Shown: positions 10,201 through 19,969 of the stretch, piece after piece
How the letters are laid out: each line of letters begins with the position of its first letter
Position numbering within the stretch: the first letter of the stretch is position 1
NCBI GenBank assembly: GCA_022457155.1
Contig: JAJGOT010000448.1
Location: 37,501-101,500 of the forward strand
DNA: 64,000 nucleotides
Direction of reading: 5' to 3'
Source: Cladopsammia gracilis
Lineage: Eukaryota; Cnidaria; Anthozoa; Scleractinia; Dendrophylliidae
Translations under genes and position numbers: made by a program
Notes under the pieces: generated by a model
Databases searched by the model: none
Told to the model about the DNA's origin: nothing
What the model saw: only the letters and a program-made list of their open reading frames with translations

Positions 10201-13200
10201 TTAGTTGTTAATAGCATAATGTCCATATGCGTGACTTGTCACACCATTATCGTGATTATACCGCTTATCATCGAAGCAAGATAATGACACTTTATTAAGC
10301 TCATAGCTTCCAAGTTGATGGTTATTGCTTCGGATTGTTTTCATTGTATGATACATTTGCTTGTTATTAAATAGAACCTCTTTATAATTTTCATGTTTGA
10401 TGTCATTTTTTATTATATTCTTTTTAATTCCTTTAGCTGTCTTACCTCCTTTTTGGTTGTCTTTTATGTAGCTATACATTTTTGATCTTAATCCAACGAA
10501 TTCACATATAGGAACTCCTGCGGCTTCATCTTTGAATTTACCGATTACTTTTTTATTTGTCTTATCAAAATACGGCGAGCTTTCAGGGTAGTCGCTGTTA
10601 TCAAATTTGTCTTTATCATTCCAAAAGTTTTTTATATACATCTTCAGCTTCAATTTCATAAGTCAGAGAGTCTGTATCAGTGAATAATAACTTAGCTTTG
10701 TCTCCATACTTCTTTTTGATGTAGTTATAATGAAAATCATACATTAATGTCTTACTAAGATCTAGAATGCACATACCCGCATAAGCCGGCCTGTTTAGGG
10801 TAAGTGTTTCTTTGATCTTATGAATGGCTACAAGGTTTTCATTGAAGATCTTACTACTTATATAAGTAGGTTTAGCAGCCATTTTTAATAGTTTCTTTTC
10901 ATCAGTTACTAATCTGACATCTACTCGCTTTCTAATATTTTCCATTGTTTTTCCAAATACACTGTTGTTCATAAGCTTGAAGAAGTCTTTCTCAAAAGCA
11001 TTTTTTGCATTTGTTCTCTTCTGTGTATTGAAATCGATATATTGTTTTAACCATGCGGACTGATCAAATTCTAATACTCGATGAACTTTAGTTATTTTTA
11101 AACCGAGATCAGTGTATAATTGTAGGTTTCTATAATGGTGCACATATTTTTCTTTGTTGCTTAATGTTGGTATCAATTTATGAACTAAACCAGTCGATAT
11201 TTTATATTTCTTCGCGATGTTTATACAATACCCAGACAACATATTTGCAGTTACCTTAACCTTTTCCGGTCCTAGCGGGTAGTCATTATGTAGGTTGTGT
11301 AGTTCTTCAGGATATTCCAGGTCGACTTCTAGTATTAAACCTTTATTGCTATCTTCTTTATACTTGGCTAAGTCTATCTTATCAATCTGGTTTTTAGTCA
11401 TCCATTTGAAACCGCCGGTTGGAAGGTATTGACTCATTGCCCAACCATACAGATTGTTGGCATCAAGATACATAATATACTTTGAGGGCGCCTTCTCATC
11501 ATATGATTTCATGTATTTATTATTGGCTTTACCATATCGATTGGCTATATAGCTGATTCCACCACGCATACCCTTTTCAATGAATTGAAACATATCAATA
11601 TCAACCATAAGCTCTAATTTAATGTTGGTCATTTTTAGCATAGCATCCCATGACAAACCAGGAGATGTGAAATAATGGCAGGGGTCAAGTTTGTAGTATT
11701 CTAAACATGTTTTCCTGAAGTTTTCAAATACATCAACTAATAGAAGGATGTCAGATTTTAGGTATAGGTTATGATACTCACCCATATTTTTAAGAGAGAA
11801 TGTATCCCACACATTTTGAGCATGTTTATAATCTTCATCTGAGATATGCTCATCATTCAATACGCTGTAAAAGTTATATGACAATGATCTCGAACTCGAA
11901 TATCTTTCTCTGTATACTTTTTATCACATATATCGCATTTATCAGCTTTTTGGAATTCTTCTTCATCTTTTTTTGTCATTTTTAATGGTTGGTTAAAATA
12001 TCTTTTATTCATATTACGACAATATTTAACTTCTTCTAACATAGCTTCCATAAATTTGTTAACAGCTTTTTCACCTCTATAGATATGTACTGGTTTACTA
12101 TATTTATCATCATAACAGCATACAACCTTATAACCATAACCACAATCAGTATGTTTTTGATACGATTCAGTATAGGATTTGTCATTGTTTGGCCTGCATC
12201 CTTCTATTTTTTTCTGTAATAGCTTCAAAATCTGCATAGATGACAAATGGTACAGGCAACTGCTTATGAAAGTTGTTGAATTTCAATATGTTATTATCCT
12301 TTGATGGCATTTTTATGGCTTGTTTTCCATTTATGATGATGCAATTTTCTTTATGATTTAATAATACTCTTTCACTACTGAAACATTGTAAACAATACAT
12401 ACAAAAATGATTTCTATGTTCATGTTTTGTTTGATTATACATGAATTTATTGAAGTCTTTTATTAATACATAATGTTTGTTTTCATTTTCTGTTATCAGA
12501 AGCAGATTCATATGGTCTTCATATTTTTCTTTTGAGACATAAATAGGAAATGGTTGTTAATATTGATCTTATTTTGCTTTTCTATCTTGTTGTACTGTTT
12601 AGTAGCTACTGGAAATTCAATTCCTGAATAATCCAAATTTTCAATATATTGCTTATCAACTTTTTTGATTCTCTGTGAGTCTTTATCTTGAGGGTTTAAA
12701 TGTCTGATGTGACACCACCTAAAGCATTCATTATCCTCATTTTTCATATTTATCAATCCCTTTGCACTGTGTCTGAGTTCTTGTGGTAGTTTAATGTATG
12801 AAGAGCCTCTCATTGGTTGATATTTTACAACATTAAGATAATGGTTTTCAACTGATTCAACAGTCCAACCTGAACCTTCCGATACCCACTGAGCAATTTT
12901 ATTTATTATCTCTTGTTTAGACATTTGTAATGCTTCGTGGATTTCTGTTTGGTTAATAATTGTTTTGGCTGTGCTATTGAAATATGCGGTCTTATACACT
13001 ATTTCTCCATCTGATATTTTTGTGAATGTTACCTTAAGCGTTTCAACGAATTTTATACCTTTCATTGATTTTAGTATACTTGTAATATGATATGTGACGG
13101 CCTTTCTTGTGTTTTGTAATTGCACCAATGGGTCTTTGTTATTTTTTATGTCTATTTGAAATGATTTGGTATATCCTTTGAGAGCTTTGTCTGTTTGCTC

Positions 13201-13550
13201 TATTTTAGTTCTTGGTATTGGAACTGGTCTTTTAGTTCTTGGTGCTGGCACTGGTTTAATAGTTCTTGGTGCTGGCACTGGTTTATCCCTGAATTCCAAT
13301 GGTGGAAGAATTATATTGTTTTCATAATCTTGAACCATTTGATTTACACTCTTACGAGGTGTTGGGATTGGTCTAATTGGTTTTACAGTCCTTGGCGTTG
13401 GAACTGGTTTGGTATCATCTACCACGATAATTTCAGGTTTTTTTCTTCTCTTGCTTTAATAGCAATTTTAAGAGTTGAGATTTACTAAGTTTTTTTAAGA
13501 TCGATCGCTCTTGTTCATATCTATAAGGTTAGATTTTTCTGATTTCATTT
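10201..13550 (-). pseudogene. Protein-primed DNA polymerase B (Polinton), broken
   Basis: This gene replicates the element from a protein primer. On the minus strand the order is: an N-terminal stretch with five PxPxPR motifs (13405-13190); a conserved N-domain with CMYCLQCFSSE zinc-finger-like Cys (12400-12370); exonuclease motif I YADFEAIT (~12235); a second Cys/His cluster CDICDKKYT...RDHCHIT (~11930-11880); then polymerase motif A YLDANNLYGWAM (~11455), motif B KLMNNSVFGKT (~10975) and motif C TDTDS (~10680), followed by the C-terminus to 10201. The coding frame changes near 13510, 13440, 12515, 12200, 11880 and 10640, mostly at A/T runs. At 11880 roughly 100 residues usually found between the zinc cluster and the palm are absent, including the Exo II region. 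All palm catalytic motifs persist, but no single frame spans the gene. Confidence 0.9.
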
Positions 13551-13575
13551 ATATATATTATAACTATAGATTTTA
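13545..13575 (-). promoter_or_regulatory. Putative Polinton promoter motif upstream of polB
   Basis: On the minus strand, AAAATCTATAGTTATAATATATA precedes the likely polB start (ATGAAATCAG). The same arrangement precedes the genes starting at 14437 and 14793. Motif inferred from three occurrences. Confidence 0.4.
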
Positions 13576-13666
13576 TTTTTAAATGATATTTTTATATGCG
13601 TTTAAATATGGTTGAGAATTCAAGTGATCCAGTTATGAATCCTTTAAACTATATTTAGATATTTAT

Positions 13667-13953
13667 TTACTTTAGCATGTAATATATCATGTCCTCTACC
13701 TGTTTTCGGTCTTCTGTACTTAATAGTACATCTCCGGAATCATTTCGTATGATATAGCGTGATTTACCTTTTTGAATTGTGACACCACTCTGTCGTTCAT
13801 AAATGAATTCAGGATGTCTTACACCAACTGCTTTTGCGTCTAGTTTGTCTAAAGTTTGGTTTATGTACTTTTTTAATGTTTAGGACTTCTTTCTTTAACT
13901 CTTTAACAGTGAAGTTTTTGATATGATTTTTTAATTGATTGATTTTTTTCCAT
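13667..13953 (-). pseudogene. Small Polinton hypothetical protein, frameshifted
   Basis: Start ATG at 13953-13951 directly follows an AT-rich promoter-like stretch. The frame shifts within the first 10 codons (run of A at ~13935) and again near 13875, then reads cleanly to a TAA at 13669-13667. The latter half contains RHPEFIYERQSG and SRYIIRNDSGDVLLS. About 95 residues if the lesions are ignored. Family not recognised. Lies between polB and the 155-residue gene. Confidence 0.45.
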
Positions 13954-13969
13954 ATATAATAACTGTATA

Positions 13970-14437
13970 TTATAATTCACGTATTTTGGCACGATATTCT
14001 AACAAATTAGGTAAATCCCCTGTTTTTAACCCATAATCATAAGGTCTGAAACCATTCTCATGTAACCATATGGCCTTATTCATTTTTTTTCTGATGGTTA
14101 GATTTGTTAGAGCTTCTTCAACTGTTGTATTTATATAATATTCTAGTTTTATTTTGTCATTTTTAAATGTTAATAGATTTTTTCTGATACTACTTAATAT
14201 CAGTTTATGTTTTAGAGCTGCATTTTTTAGAGTCTTTATAAATGTTTCTCTATCTTTACTTTTTTCGTATCCCGGCATACCTGGTTCATAGTGAGATAGC
14301 TTAGGTAGACTGTCAATGAAAATAAAATGGTTAAATTTACTATATAATGAGTTACTAACTGGTTTAAAATCCCACCCAGCACCAAAATATACCAAAGTGT
14401 ATCCCTTCGTCTTTTTAGTTGAGTTTTCTGATTTCAT
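13970..14437 (-). CDS. Conserved Polinton hypothetical protein (155 aa)
   Basis: Intact frame starting ATGAAATCAGAAAACTC just downstream of a CTATAGTAATAATATATA motif. The early segment YTLVYFGAGWDFKP followed by HFIFIDSLPK resembles the first beta-alpha-beta of a Rossmann fold (G-x-G-x-D, then hydrophobic strand ending in D), which would suit a methyltransferase-like protein, but the rest of that fold is not evident. I do not recognise the family. Same strand as polB and integrase. Confidence 0.6.
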   Translation of the reverse strand: MKSENSTKKTKGYTLVYFGAGWDFKPVSNSLYSKFNHFIFIDSLPKLSHYEPGMPGYEKSKDRETFIKTLKNAALKHKLILSSIRKNLLTFKNDKIKLEYYINTTVEEALTNLTIRKKMNKAIWLHENGFRPYDYGLKTGDLPNLLEYRAKIREL

Positions 14438-14438
14438 A

Positions 14439-14470
14439 TATATATATATTATTACTATAGATTTTTATTT
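14439..14470 (-). promoter_or_regulatory. Putative Polinton promoter motif
   Basis: Minus strand AAAATCTATAGTAATAATATATATATAT ends at the start codon of the 155-residue gene. Confidence 0.4.
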
Positions 14471-14556
14471 TTTAAGTGTCTTCAATTAGTGCGTTTAAAT
14501 ATAGTTGATAATTCAAATAATCCAATTACTGGATCCTTCAAACTATATAAAATAAT

Positions 14557-14793
14557 TTATTTTTTACGTGTTATTTCGATTATCTTATTCATTATATCAC
14601 GTACTCTGTTATTAATATGCTTTTTTGTTTTGACATGACAGGATTTCCCAGCAAGTGTGTAATTTTTACCATTTTTGCAAATGTCGCAATACCACTCTTT
14701 ATTTAACATATATACTGTCTTATGGTTTTTTCTTTCTTCATCAGTATAAACTCTTGGCCTTCCACGACCTCTCTTGACATTTTGATTTTCCAT
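14557..14793 (-). CDS. Small DNA-binding-type protein: AT-hook plus zinc finger (78 aa)
   Basis: Intact. Residues 8-14 read RGRGRPR, a classic AT-hook that binds the minor groove of AT-rich DNA. Residues ~34-62 hold WYCDIC...CHVKTKKH, a C2-CH type single zinc finger. The combination suggests a DNA- or RNA-binding accessory protein of the element, perhaps regulatory. Preceded by the same CTATAG-type motif (14795-14815). Confidence 0.65.
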   Translation of the reverse strand: MENQNVKRGRGRPRVYTDEERKNHKTVYMLNKEWYCDICKNGKNYTLAGKSCHVKTKKHINNRVRDIMNKIIEITRKK

Positions 14794-14794
14794 A

Positions 14795-14815
14795 TATTAA
14801 TAATACTATAGATAT
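14795..14815 (-). promoter_or_regulatory. Putative Polinton promoter motif
   Basis: Minus strand AATATCTATAGTATTATTAATATATG precedes the start at 14793. Confidence 0.35.
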
Positions 14816-14834
14816 TATTTTAAATAGTTTCACA

Positions 14835-15003
14835 AAAGTGCGGTTAAACTTGGTCAAGAATTATAATGATTAGTGCCAAATAGCCAGAAACAATTATATA
14901 TTTTTGGCTACAAAATAGCAAATAACAGCATATACTGTATCGATTGATATAATATATGGTTAGATAATATTCTCTTAAAATAATTTCTTATATCTTTAAA
15001 TCC
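14835..15003. repeat. Intergenic direct repeat, copy 1
   Basis: Nearly identical to 15297-15471 (shared TTGGTCAAGAATTATAATG, AAATAGCCAGAAACAATTATA, TACTGTATCGATTGATATA). It sits downstream of two adjacent minus-strand genes, so it may act as a shared 3' end or arose by local duplication of a gene unit. Confidence 0.75.
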
Positions 15004-15259
15004 CTAAACATCATACGAACTGTCATGTCTATCGAGTTCCATATAGTTTGTAATATATTTCATCAGACCTTTCAGTGTCATATTCTCATCTATTGGTTGA
15101 ATTTTTTTGGAATTTAATCTTAAAAACCTCAATATATTATTTAATGTGTCAATTATTAGGTCGTAGTTTTTTTATTTTATCACTGAGATCACGACGAACT
15201 TCATAACAATCATCAAGTTTTTTGTCAATATTTTCTCTAATTATCTCGTTATTATTCAT
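15004..15259 (-). pseudogene. Small Polinton hypothetical protein, frameshifted
   Basis: ATG at 15259-15257; about 30 codons to a seven-A run near 15168, after which the frame shifts and continues to TAG at 15006-15004. Charged N-half (EIIRENIDKKLDD), then LNNILRFLRLN. Family not recognised. Flanked by the two direct-repeat copies. Confidence 0.4.
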
Positions 15260-15296
15260 TTATACTTATATATTAGATAATATTTAAATATTTTAA

Positions 15297-15471
15297 ACGC
15301 GCGTTTGAACTTGGTCAAGAATTATAATGATTAGTGTTAAATAGCCAGAAACAATTATATATTTTTGGCTACAAAATAGCAAAAAAACAGCATATACTGT
15401 ATCGATTGATATAATATATATAGACAATTCAGTTTTAAAACATTTCATATATTCTTTAAATCCCTAAACGA
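15297..15471. repeat. Intergenic direct repeat, copy 2
   Basis: See 14835-15003. The right part overlaps the 3' end of the integrase gene. Confidence 0.75.
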
Positions 15472-16395
15472 AACCCAGCTGTTAAATTCATCACTATATC
15501 CTTTCCACTTTACCAAAGCTTGTTTCTTCTTATAATCCCCTCGAATTACTTTATCAATACGGAAAACATCCTGTTTAGCAAATAATAACTCCTGATGATA
15601 GAAAGATCCTTCTATTGATTCATTATTAAGATCCTTTAACTTATAAGTTATAGGATAAGTGTATTGTATCTTATCGACTGTAAACACTTCTTCAGTCCAG
15701 TTTGGTGTATAACCCTTGTCGAACACATTCCGTTTATACTTTGAAATTCTAACCTTATCACCAACTTTTAATTTTAATTTTGATGATGATGGTTCCATAT
15801 CACCATATAGATTGAAATAAACAGTTCCTTCATTCTTTTTCATAGATGCTTCAATAGGTTTCATTTTAATGCTTGAATGCTTTGTACTGTTGTATTCATT
15901 TAATAGTTTTGGTAACATGTCTAAATATTGTGTTGTATTTTGAGCTGTAAATTGTTTCCACATTTTAGATTTTAATGTTCTGTTAAATCTCTCAATAACA
16001 ACAACTTTACCTTCATTGAAAGTAGAATACATCTCAATATTATTTTTCTTTAGCCAGTCTTTGAAAGTTTTATTATAGAATTCAGACCCTTGGTCTACCC
16101 AAATAAATTTAGGTTTCCGTTTGGATTTTTTAATAACATCATCAAATGATTCAGTAATTGTATTACCTGTTTTATTTTTAATAGGAATGCTCCAAGCAAA
16201 TTTCGAAAACACATCAATGATATTTAATAAATATCTATATCCTTTATTCCATTTTGAAAACTTCTGCATTTCTACAAGGTCAGCGCTCCAAATATCATCT
16301 ATTCCATTAACAATAACTCTTCTTGTTTTAAATTTTCGTTTGATTGGCTTATGTAATTCATCGGCTAATTGTTGAGCCCAATCATTTTTACTCAA
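15445..16395 (-). CDS. Polinton integrase (DDE, with chromodomain)
   Basis: Intact 316-codon frame. It catalyses insertion of the element DNA into the host chromosome, and generates the 6-bp duplication seen here. The retroviral-type catalytic core has D39 (WSADLVEM), D101 (WVDQGSEF) and E135 (VVVIERFNR), with D-to-E spacing of 34. The C-terminal ~45 residues (FRIDKVIRG ... ALVKWKGYS ... NSWVS) form a chromodomain, which could bias insertion to marked chromatin. The first codon is TTG and the frame overlaps the stop of the upstream phospholipase-like gene, so the true start is uncertain. One of the few undamaged genes of the element. Confidence 0.9.
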   Translation of the reverse strand: MSKNDWAQQLADELHKPIKRKFKTRRVIVNGIDDIWSADLVEMQKFSKWNKGYRYLLNIIDVFSKFAWSIPIKNKTGNTITESFDDVIKKSKRKPKFIWVDQGSEFYNKTFKDWLKKNNIEMYSTFNEGKVVVIERFNRTLKSKMWKQFTAQNTTQYLDMLPKLLNEYNSTKHSSIKMKPIEASMKKNEGTVYFNLYGDMEPSSSKLKLKVGDKVRISKYKRNVFDKGYTPNWTEEVFTVDKIQYTYPITYKLKDLNNESIEGSFYHQELLFAKQDVFRIDKVIRGDYKKKQALVKWKGYSDEFNSWVSFRDLKNI

Positions 16396-17216
16396 CGCCG
16401 CTTTCCGTTTTTTGGCTTCCTTTTTTTAACACCAAGACCTAATTTCTGTTTTATATCAATCGTGTTTCTAGCCAACCAATGACCCCATTGTCTCTCATCA
16501 TATGGTACTTCATCTAAAGCTTTAACCATTTTTCTGTCTGCTCTATTTTTGCACTTTCTGTCGTCTTTACAAACACTATAATCAACATCGTGCTGCATGG
16601 CAATGGCATCCGTTCTTCCTGTAGGTTGGTCATATATTTCTAATATTTGGCCAGTTGTTGGGTCATATTTTAATTGTTTATCAATAGGATTATATGGTCC
16701 TGTATAACGATGACCAGGTAAAGTAAATCCTCTTTTGGGTTTTGGTAATTTACCAATCATTTTATGAATATCAATATTTCCTCCATCTAAATCAGGTCTA
16801 TCTGTTTTATATTTAATATTGGGTCTAACTTTAGTTGATAATTGATTTAGCATATCTGAAGTAGTCTTTTGCAAAAATGGTTTGGATTTTTCCAATGCAA
16901 AATTCACTGCTTTTTTCTGCATATTTTTATTTCTCATTAATTCACTTAATCCATATCGGCTCATTTCAACAGCTTTTTTTACCTAACCAAGGTATAGCAT
17001 GCATTGTTAATCCTTCCATTGCTAATTCTCCTAAGCCCGCCCCCTGAGACGGGCTAATTAGTTTCCCTGTTTTTTAACAAAACGAGTTTTAGTAGCCCCA
17101 CATTCACTACATTGAGATTTTAACATAAGACGATTATTTTTAGTTTTAACATATTTTTCAGTACCTGGTACAGATTCTGTTTGCTTCTTCTGTTTTATAC
17201 AATAACTTTTCACCAT
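16392..17216 (-). pseudogene. Zinc-ribbon / phospholipase A2-like virion protein, frameshifted
   Basis: The start at 17216 opens a 52-codon segment with two Cys pairs in a zinc-ribbon-like layout (SYC ... CSECGATKTRF). Frame changes near 17075 and 16975 (A runs) lead into a 190-codon frame. That frame carries a PLA2-like signature: a calcium-loop-type LPGHRYTGPYN and the catalytic-type AMQHDVDYSVC, with basic C-terminus KKRKPKNGKRR. In parvovirus VP1 a comparable domain breaches the endosomal membrane during entry; a similar role here is inference. His and Asp of HDxxY are present. It overlaps the integrase frame by 4 bp. Confidence 0.75.
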
Positions 17217-17231
17217 TTATATAATATAATT

Positions 17232-17705
17232 TCAATAGATATTTTTGAAATAGTTTTCAATAAATCGTTCATTATACTGTTGGTTATTTAATTTGAATAC
17301 TTTTATACAATCATAAAATGATTTTTTATAAATGTTATCCAAAAATTATAAACAATAATATCCACATCTAACTGATTTGATATCCTGGATAGGAAAAGCA
17401 TAATTGTATATATACTTCAATTTCAATTTTTCAGCATAATCAACCAATTTCTGTGGTGGAGGTAACGAAAAACTATCAAAGTAATATAAAGTCTTATCAT
17501 TCATATTATTATAATGTGCTACCCAATGTGTACCAGGACCTATTTTATCATCAAGATTAATGATACAAGATCCTATTTTGTGGATATGATCCAAACTATC
17601 TCTCGAATAAATACCATTAAAATTGGTTATTTTTAAATATTTAATCCATTTTAATAAATCGATATTTGAAAGAGGAATATCTCTGAACTTTGGTTTTACA
17701 GGATA
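17232..17705 (-). pseudogene. Adenain-like cysteine protease with early stop
   Basis: The family processes virion precursor proteins. The frame begins inside the end of the upstream gene (no clear ATG) and shows the catalytic His in GTHWVAH, the conserved YYFDSF segment with acidic residue, and the catalytic Cys in RCGYYCL. Two codons after that Cys comes TAA (17348-17346), yet the same frame stays open for about 37 more codons to 17232. This suggests a point mutation rather than a natural end. Homologues normally continue past the Cys. Confidence 0.75.
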
Positions 17706-18100
17706 TCTCCTAGAATTGGTATTCCTAACTTTGTAAAGGGACTGTTTTTGCCTAGTAAGAGGCCCTCTCCTTTTTTTGTTTTTGTTTTGACTTTTTTTTT
17801 TGCTCCCATACCTATAGTATTTGAGGGCCAGTTTCCATAAAATGGTGGCGGATAATAAGGCATCATCATTCCATGTTTAGGTGAAACTGTTAATCCAGAT
17901 GCTTTCTTTTTTGGTACACTTAAACCCTTTCCTGATAATGCATTCAATAACATTGGAATACCAATAGATGCTAGGATCGTCCCCAAAAAACCACCTCTTT
18001 GCTTTTGTGATGGTTGAATGAATACTTGTCCTCCATTTTGAATAGCAGCTAAAATATCTTGTTTTTGTTTTTTAGTTAAAAGGTGTTTATACTTAATCAA
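17696..18100 (-). CDS. PX-like small basic/hydrophobic virion protein (second unit)
   Basis: 134 codons without ATG, in the same frame as the preceding unit (18113-18508) and separated from it by one TAA. Contains a helix-turn-type LTKKQKQDILAAIQNG, then GGFLGTILASIGIPMLLNAL (hydrophobic, membrane-active type), a proline/tyrosine-rich patch PYYPPPF, a Lys-rich tract and a conserved tail LLLGKNSPF ... IPILGDIL. Such modules are found in adintovirus/Polinton PX-type proteins, thought to be core or membrane-interacting virion parts. Probably the C-terminal half of one gene broken by a stop. Confidence 0.6.
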   Translation of the reverse strand: MIKYKHLLTKKQKQDILAAIQNGGQVFIQPSQKQRGGFLGTILASIGIPMLLNALSGKGLSVPKKKASGLTVSPKHGMMMPYYPPPFYGNWPSNTIGMGAKKKVKTKTKKGEGLLLGKNSPFTKLGIPILGDIL

Positions 18101-18112
18101 TTGCTGTATTTT

Positions 18113-18508
18113 TTAATCTGGTATTAAGAAACCACCAGATTGAATACCTTTTCCAAAAATTTTATCTATTCCCAAAGATCCGAGAGCAGATAAAGCCCCT
18201 GTAGCTAAAGCTGGTGCCGCTTTTGATGCTAATTTGGTGACCATTGGAAGCATTTTTGTTCCAAGTGAAATTAAACTAGACCATAAAGAACCGCCATATT
18301 TAACTGATTTTCTAATCTGTGTTTTTGAAATCTTAATATCTACACCAACTCCATTTTTTATCGCTTTTTGGATTTTATTTATCTGTGTTTTAGTTAAATT
18401 CAGTCCATCGCTTCCCATCAACTCATTTTTAGCTAATCGAATTGTTATTGGTGAATTTGTTTCATATGTTTTTGCTAATTTTTGTTTTTGTCCTTGAGAT
18501 AATTTCAC
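18113..18508 (-). CDS. PX-like virion protein (first unit)
   Basis: Frame open from 18508 (no in-frame ATG; a nearby ATG is out of frame). It contains LTKTQINKIQKAIKNG and then GGSLWSSLISLGTKMLPM, followed by an Ala/Leu-rich amphipathic helix. It parallels the layout of the next unit, so the two look like tandem copies of one domain. Ends GGFLIPD then TAA. Confidence 0.6.
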   Translation of the reverse strand: MKLSQGQKQKLAKTYETNSPITIRLAKNELMGSDGLNLTKTQINKIQKAIKNGVGVDIKISKTQIRKSVKYGGSLWSSLISLGTKMLPMVTKLASKAAPALATGALSALGSLGIDKIFGKGIQSGGFLIPD

Positions 18509-18621
18509 ACCATATTCATAATAAGTTGTAATATTTTGTATATAATATATGTTATATTATTTTGATAATTACAAAACATGTTTAATTAAAAAACTATAAA
18601 TATTGTAACAACATAATTCAT

Positions 18622-19939
18622 TTATGCTTTAATAAGTAGTTTACCACTGCTTGTGTATAATTCGATCTCTTTTTCATGAAGAACTAGAGCGTTTAAAGTA
18701 TAGTTAGTTGCATTTGCTCCATTAAGTTCATATCGGAAAGTCAACGATACAATAGAATCTTTTGTGTCTTCCTCTTGATTTCTTAGGTCGAAATAAATAA
18801 TTCCAAACAAATTTCTGAAATTACTTCTATCAATTAATGCCCCACTAAGAAAGTCATTGTAAGCAGAACTGTAGCTCATAAGTGTTCTGTATAATCTACT
18901 CTCTTCATTAGCTGACAATTCAAGTTGAGGATAATATATGCTATTATTCATTTCAAGCTGAGCTTTACTGAAAACTCTGTTATTTGCACCTATACTGAAT
19001 GTCTTGAATGTAAATATATTAGCTTCTTGATTATTATATGAAGCTGTTGGATTCACCCATAGAAAAACATGTCTTGGTCTTCTTATACTGTCTTGTACTA
19101 ATTCTGAACAATGAACTCACAGCCGCAGTTTGATTTATTTCAAAATGCTCTCTCAAGTATATCCAAGTTTTTGGTTTCAGATAGTTTTCCAGATATTGAC
19201 GCATACCACTACCATTGAAAATTAGTTTAGGGCACCATAATCTGAATTTAGTAATCAAAACTTTTGAATCAGGAGCAGCATTGCTACGAAATATAATATT
19301 GTTATCATTTTCCAATCGGATTAAAATGCTTATTTTTATATTTGGATGAAGATTCTTTTTGAATGCAGCAAAATACGAATATATCTTCAATGGGATAGAT
19401 ATTTTGTTCTCACTGCCTGCGTCTGTAAGAATTTTTCGCATCGCGAATCCTTGGTTGTACAATGCTTGAGCTGTTCTTGGCTCAGCTGTTCCAGTCGAAG
19501 TATCTAAATAAAAGAAATTGTCTTTAGCAACTGTATTGGCATATTCTTTAGTGTATTTTAAGTGATAGAACATTCGATGTTTCATTGCCTTTTGTGTTGT
19601 TATATACACTTATACCATCACATTCAACTTGTATTTCTTTGATGAAGGTGTTACCGTTTGTTGTTGTACAAAATAAATTTACATTTCCCACTCCAGCGCC
19701 GATACCAGCTCCATCTTGATCTTGATTTAATTTGTTCGAAGAAGCTTGAAATTGACTTCAATATATGCATTATACCAGTCTATTGGGTTAGCCTCTGAGC
19801 TATTATCTATTACAAACATGTAATTATCTTTTGTTTGTCGATTATTTGCCCCAATATTAGCATTCAAAGGTGTTTGTAAATCATAATATGCATATTCATA
19901 TCTTTTAACAAATTCTGGACTTCGAAAATTTCCGTTCAT
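18622..19939 (-). pseudogene. Major capsid protein (double jelly-roll type), frameshifted
   Basis: Begins with an intact 70-codon frame (ATG at 19939), shifts near 19735, again near 19558, and a third time near 19095, then runs to the stop at 18622. Recognisable blocks: YDLQTPLNANIG, AMRKILTDAG, LVLHEKEIELYTSSGKLLI at the end, and VFLWVNPTASYNNQEANIF, which resembles the Polinton hexon-type capsid region. The total of about 440 codons fits Polinton major capsid proteins. The family forms the pseudo-hexameric capsomers. Assignment rests on position, length and motif style. Confidence 0.7.
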
Positions 19940-19969
19940 ATATATATTATTAGTTTAGATAAAAAATCA

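Noticed and set aside
13195..13488. Plus-strand frame with W/C-rich repeats
   Set aside because: Antisense of the PxPxPR array of PolB.
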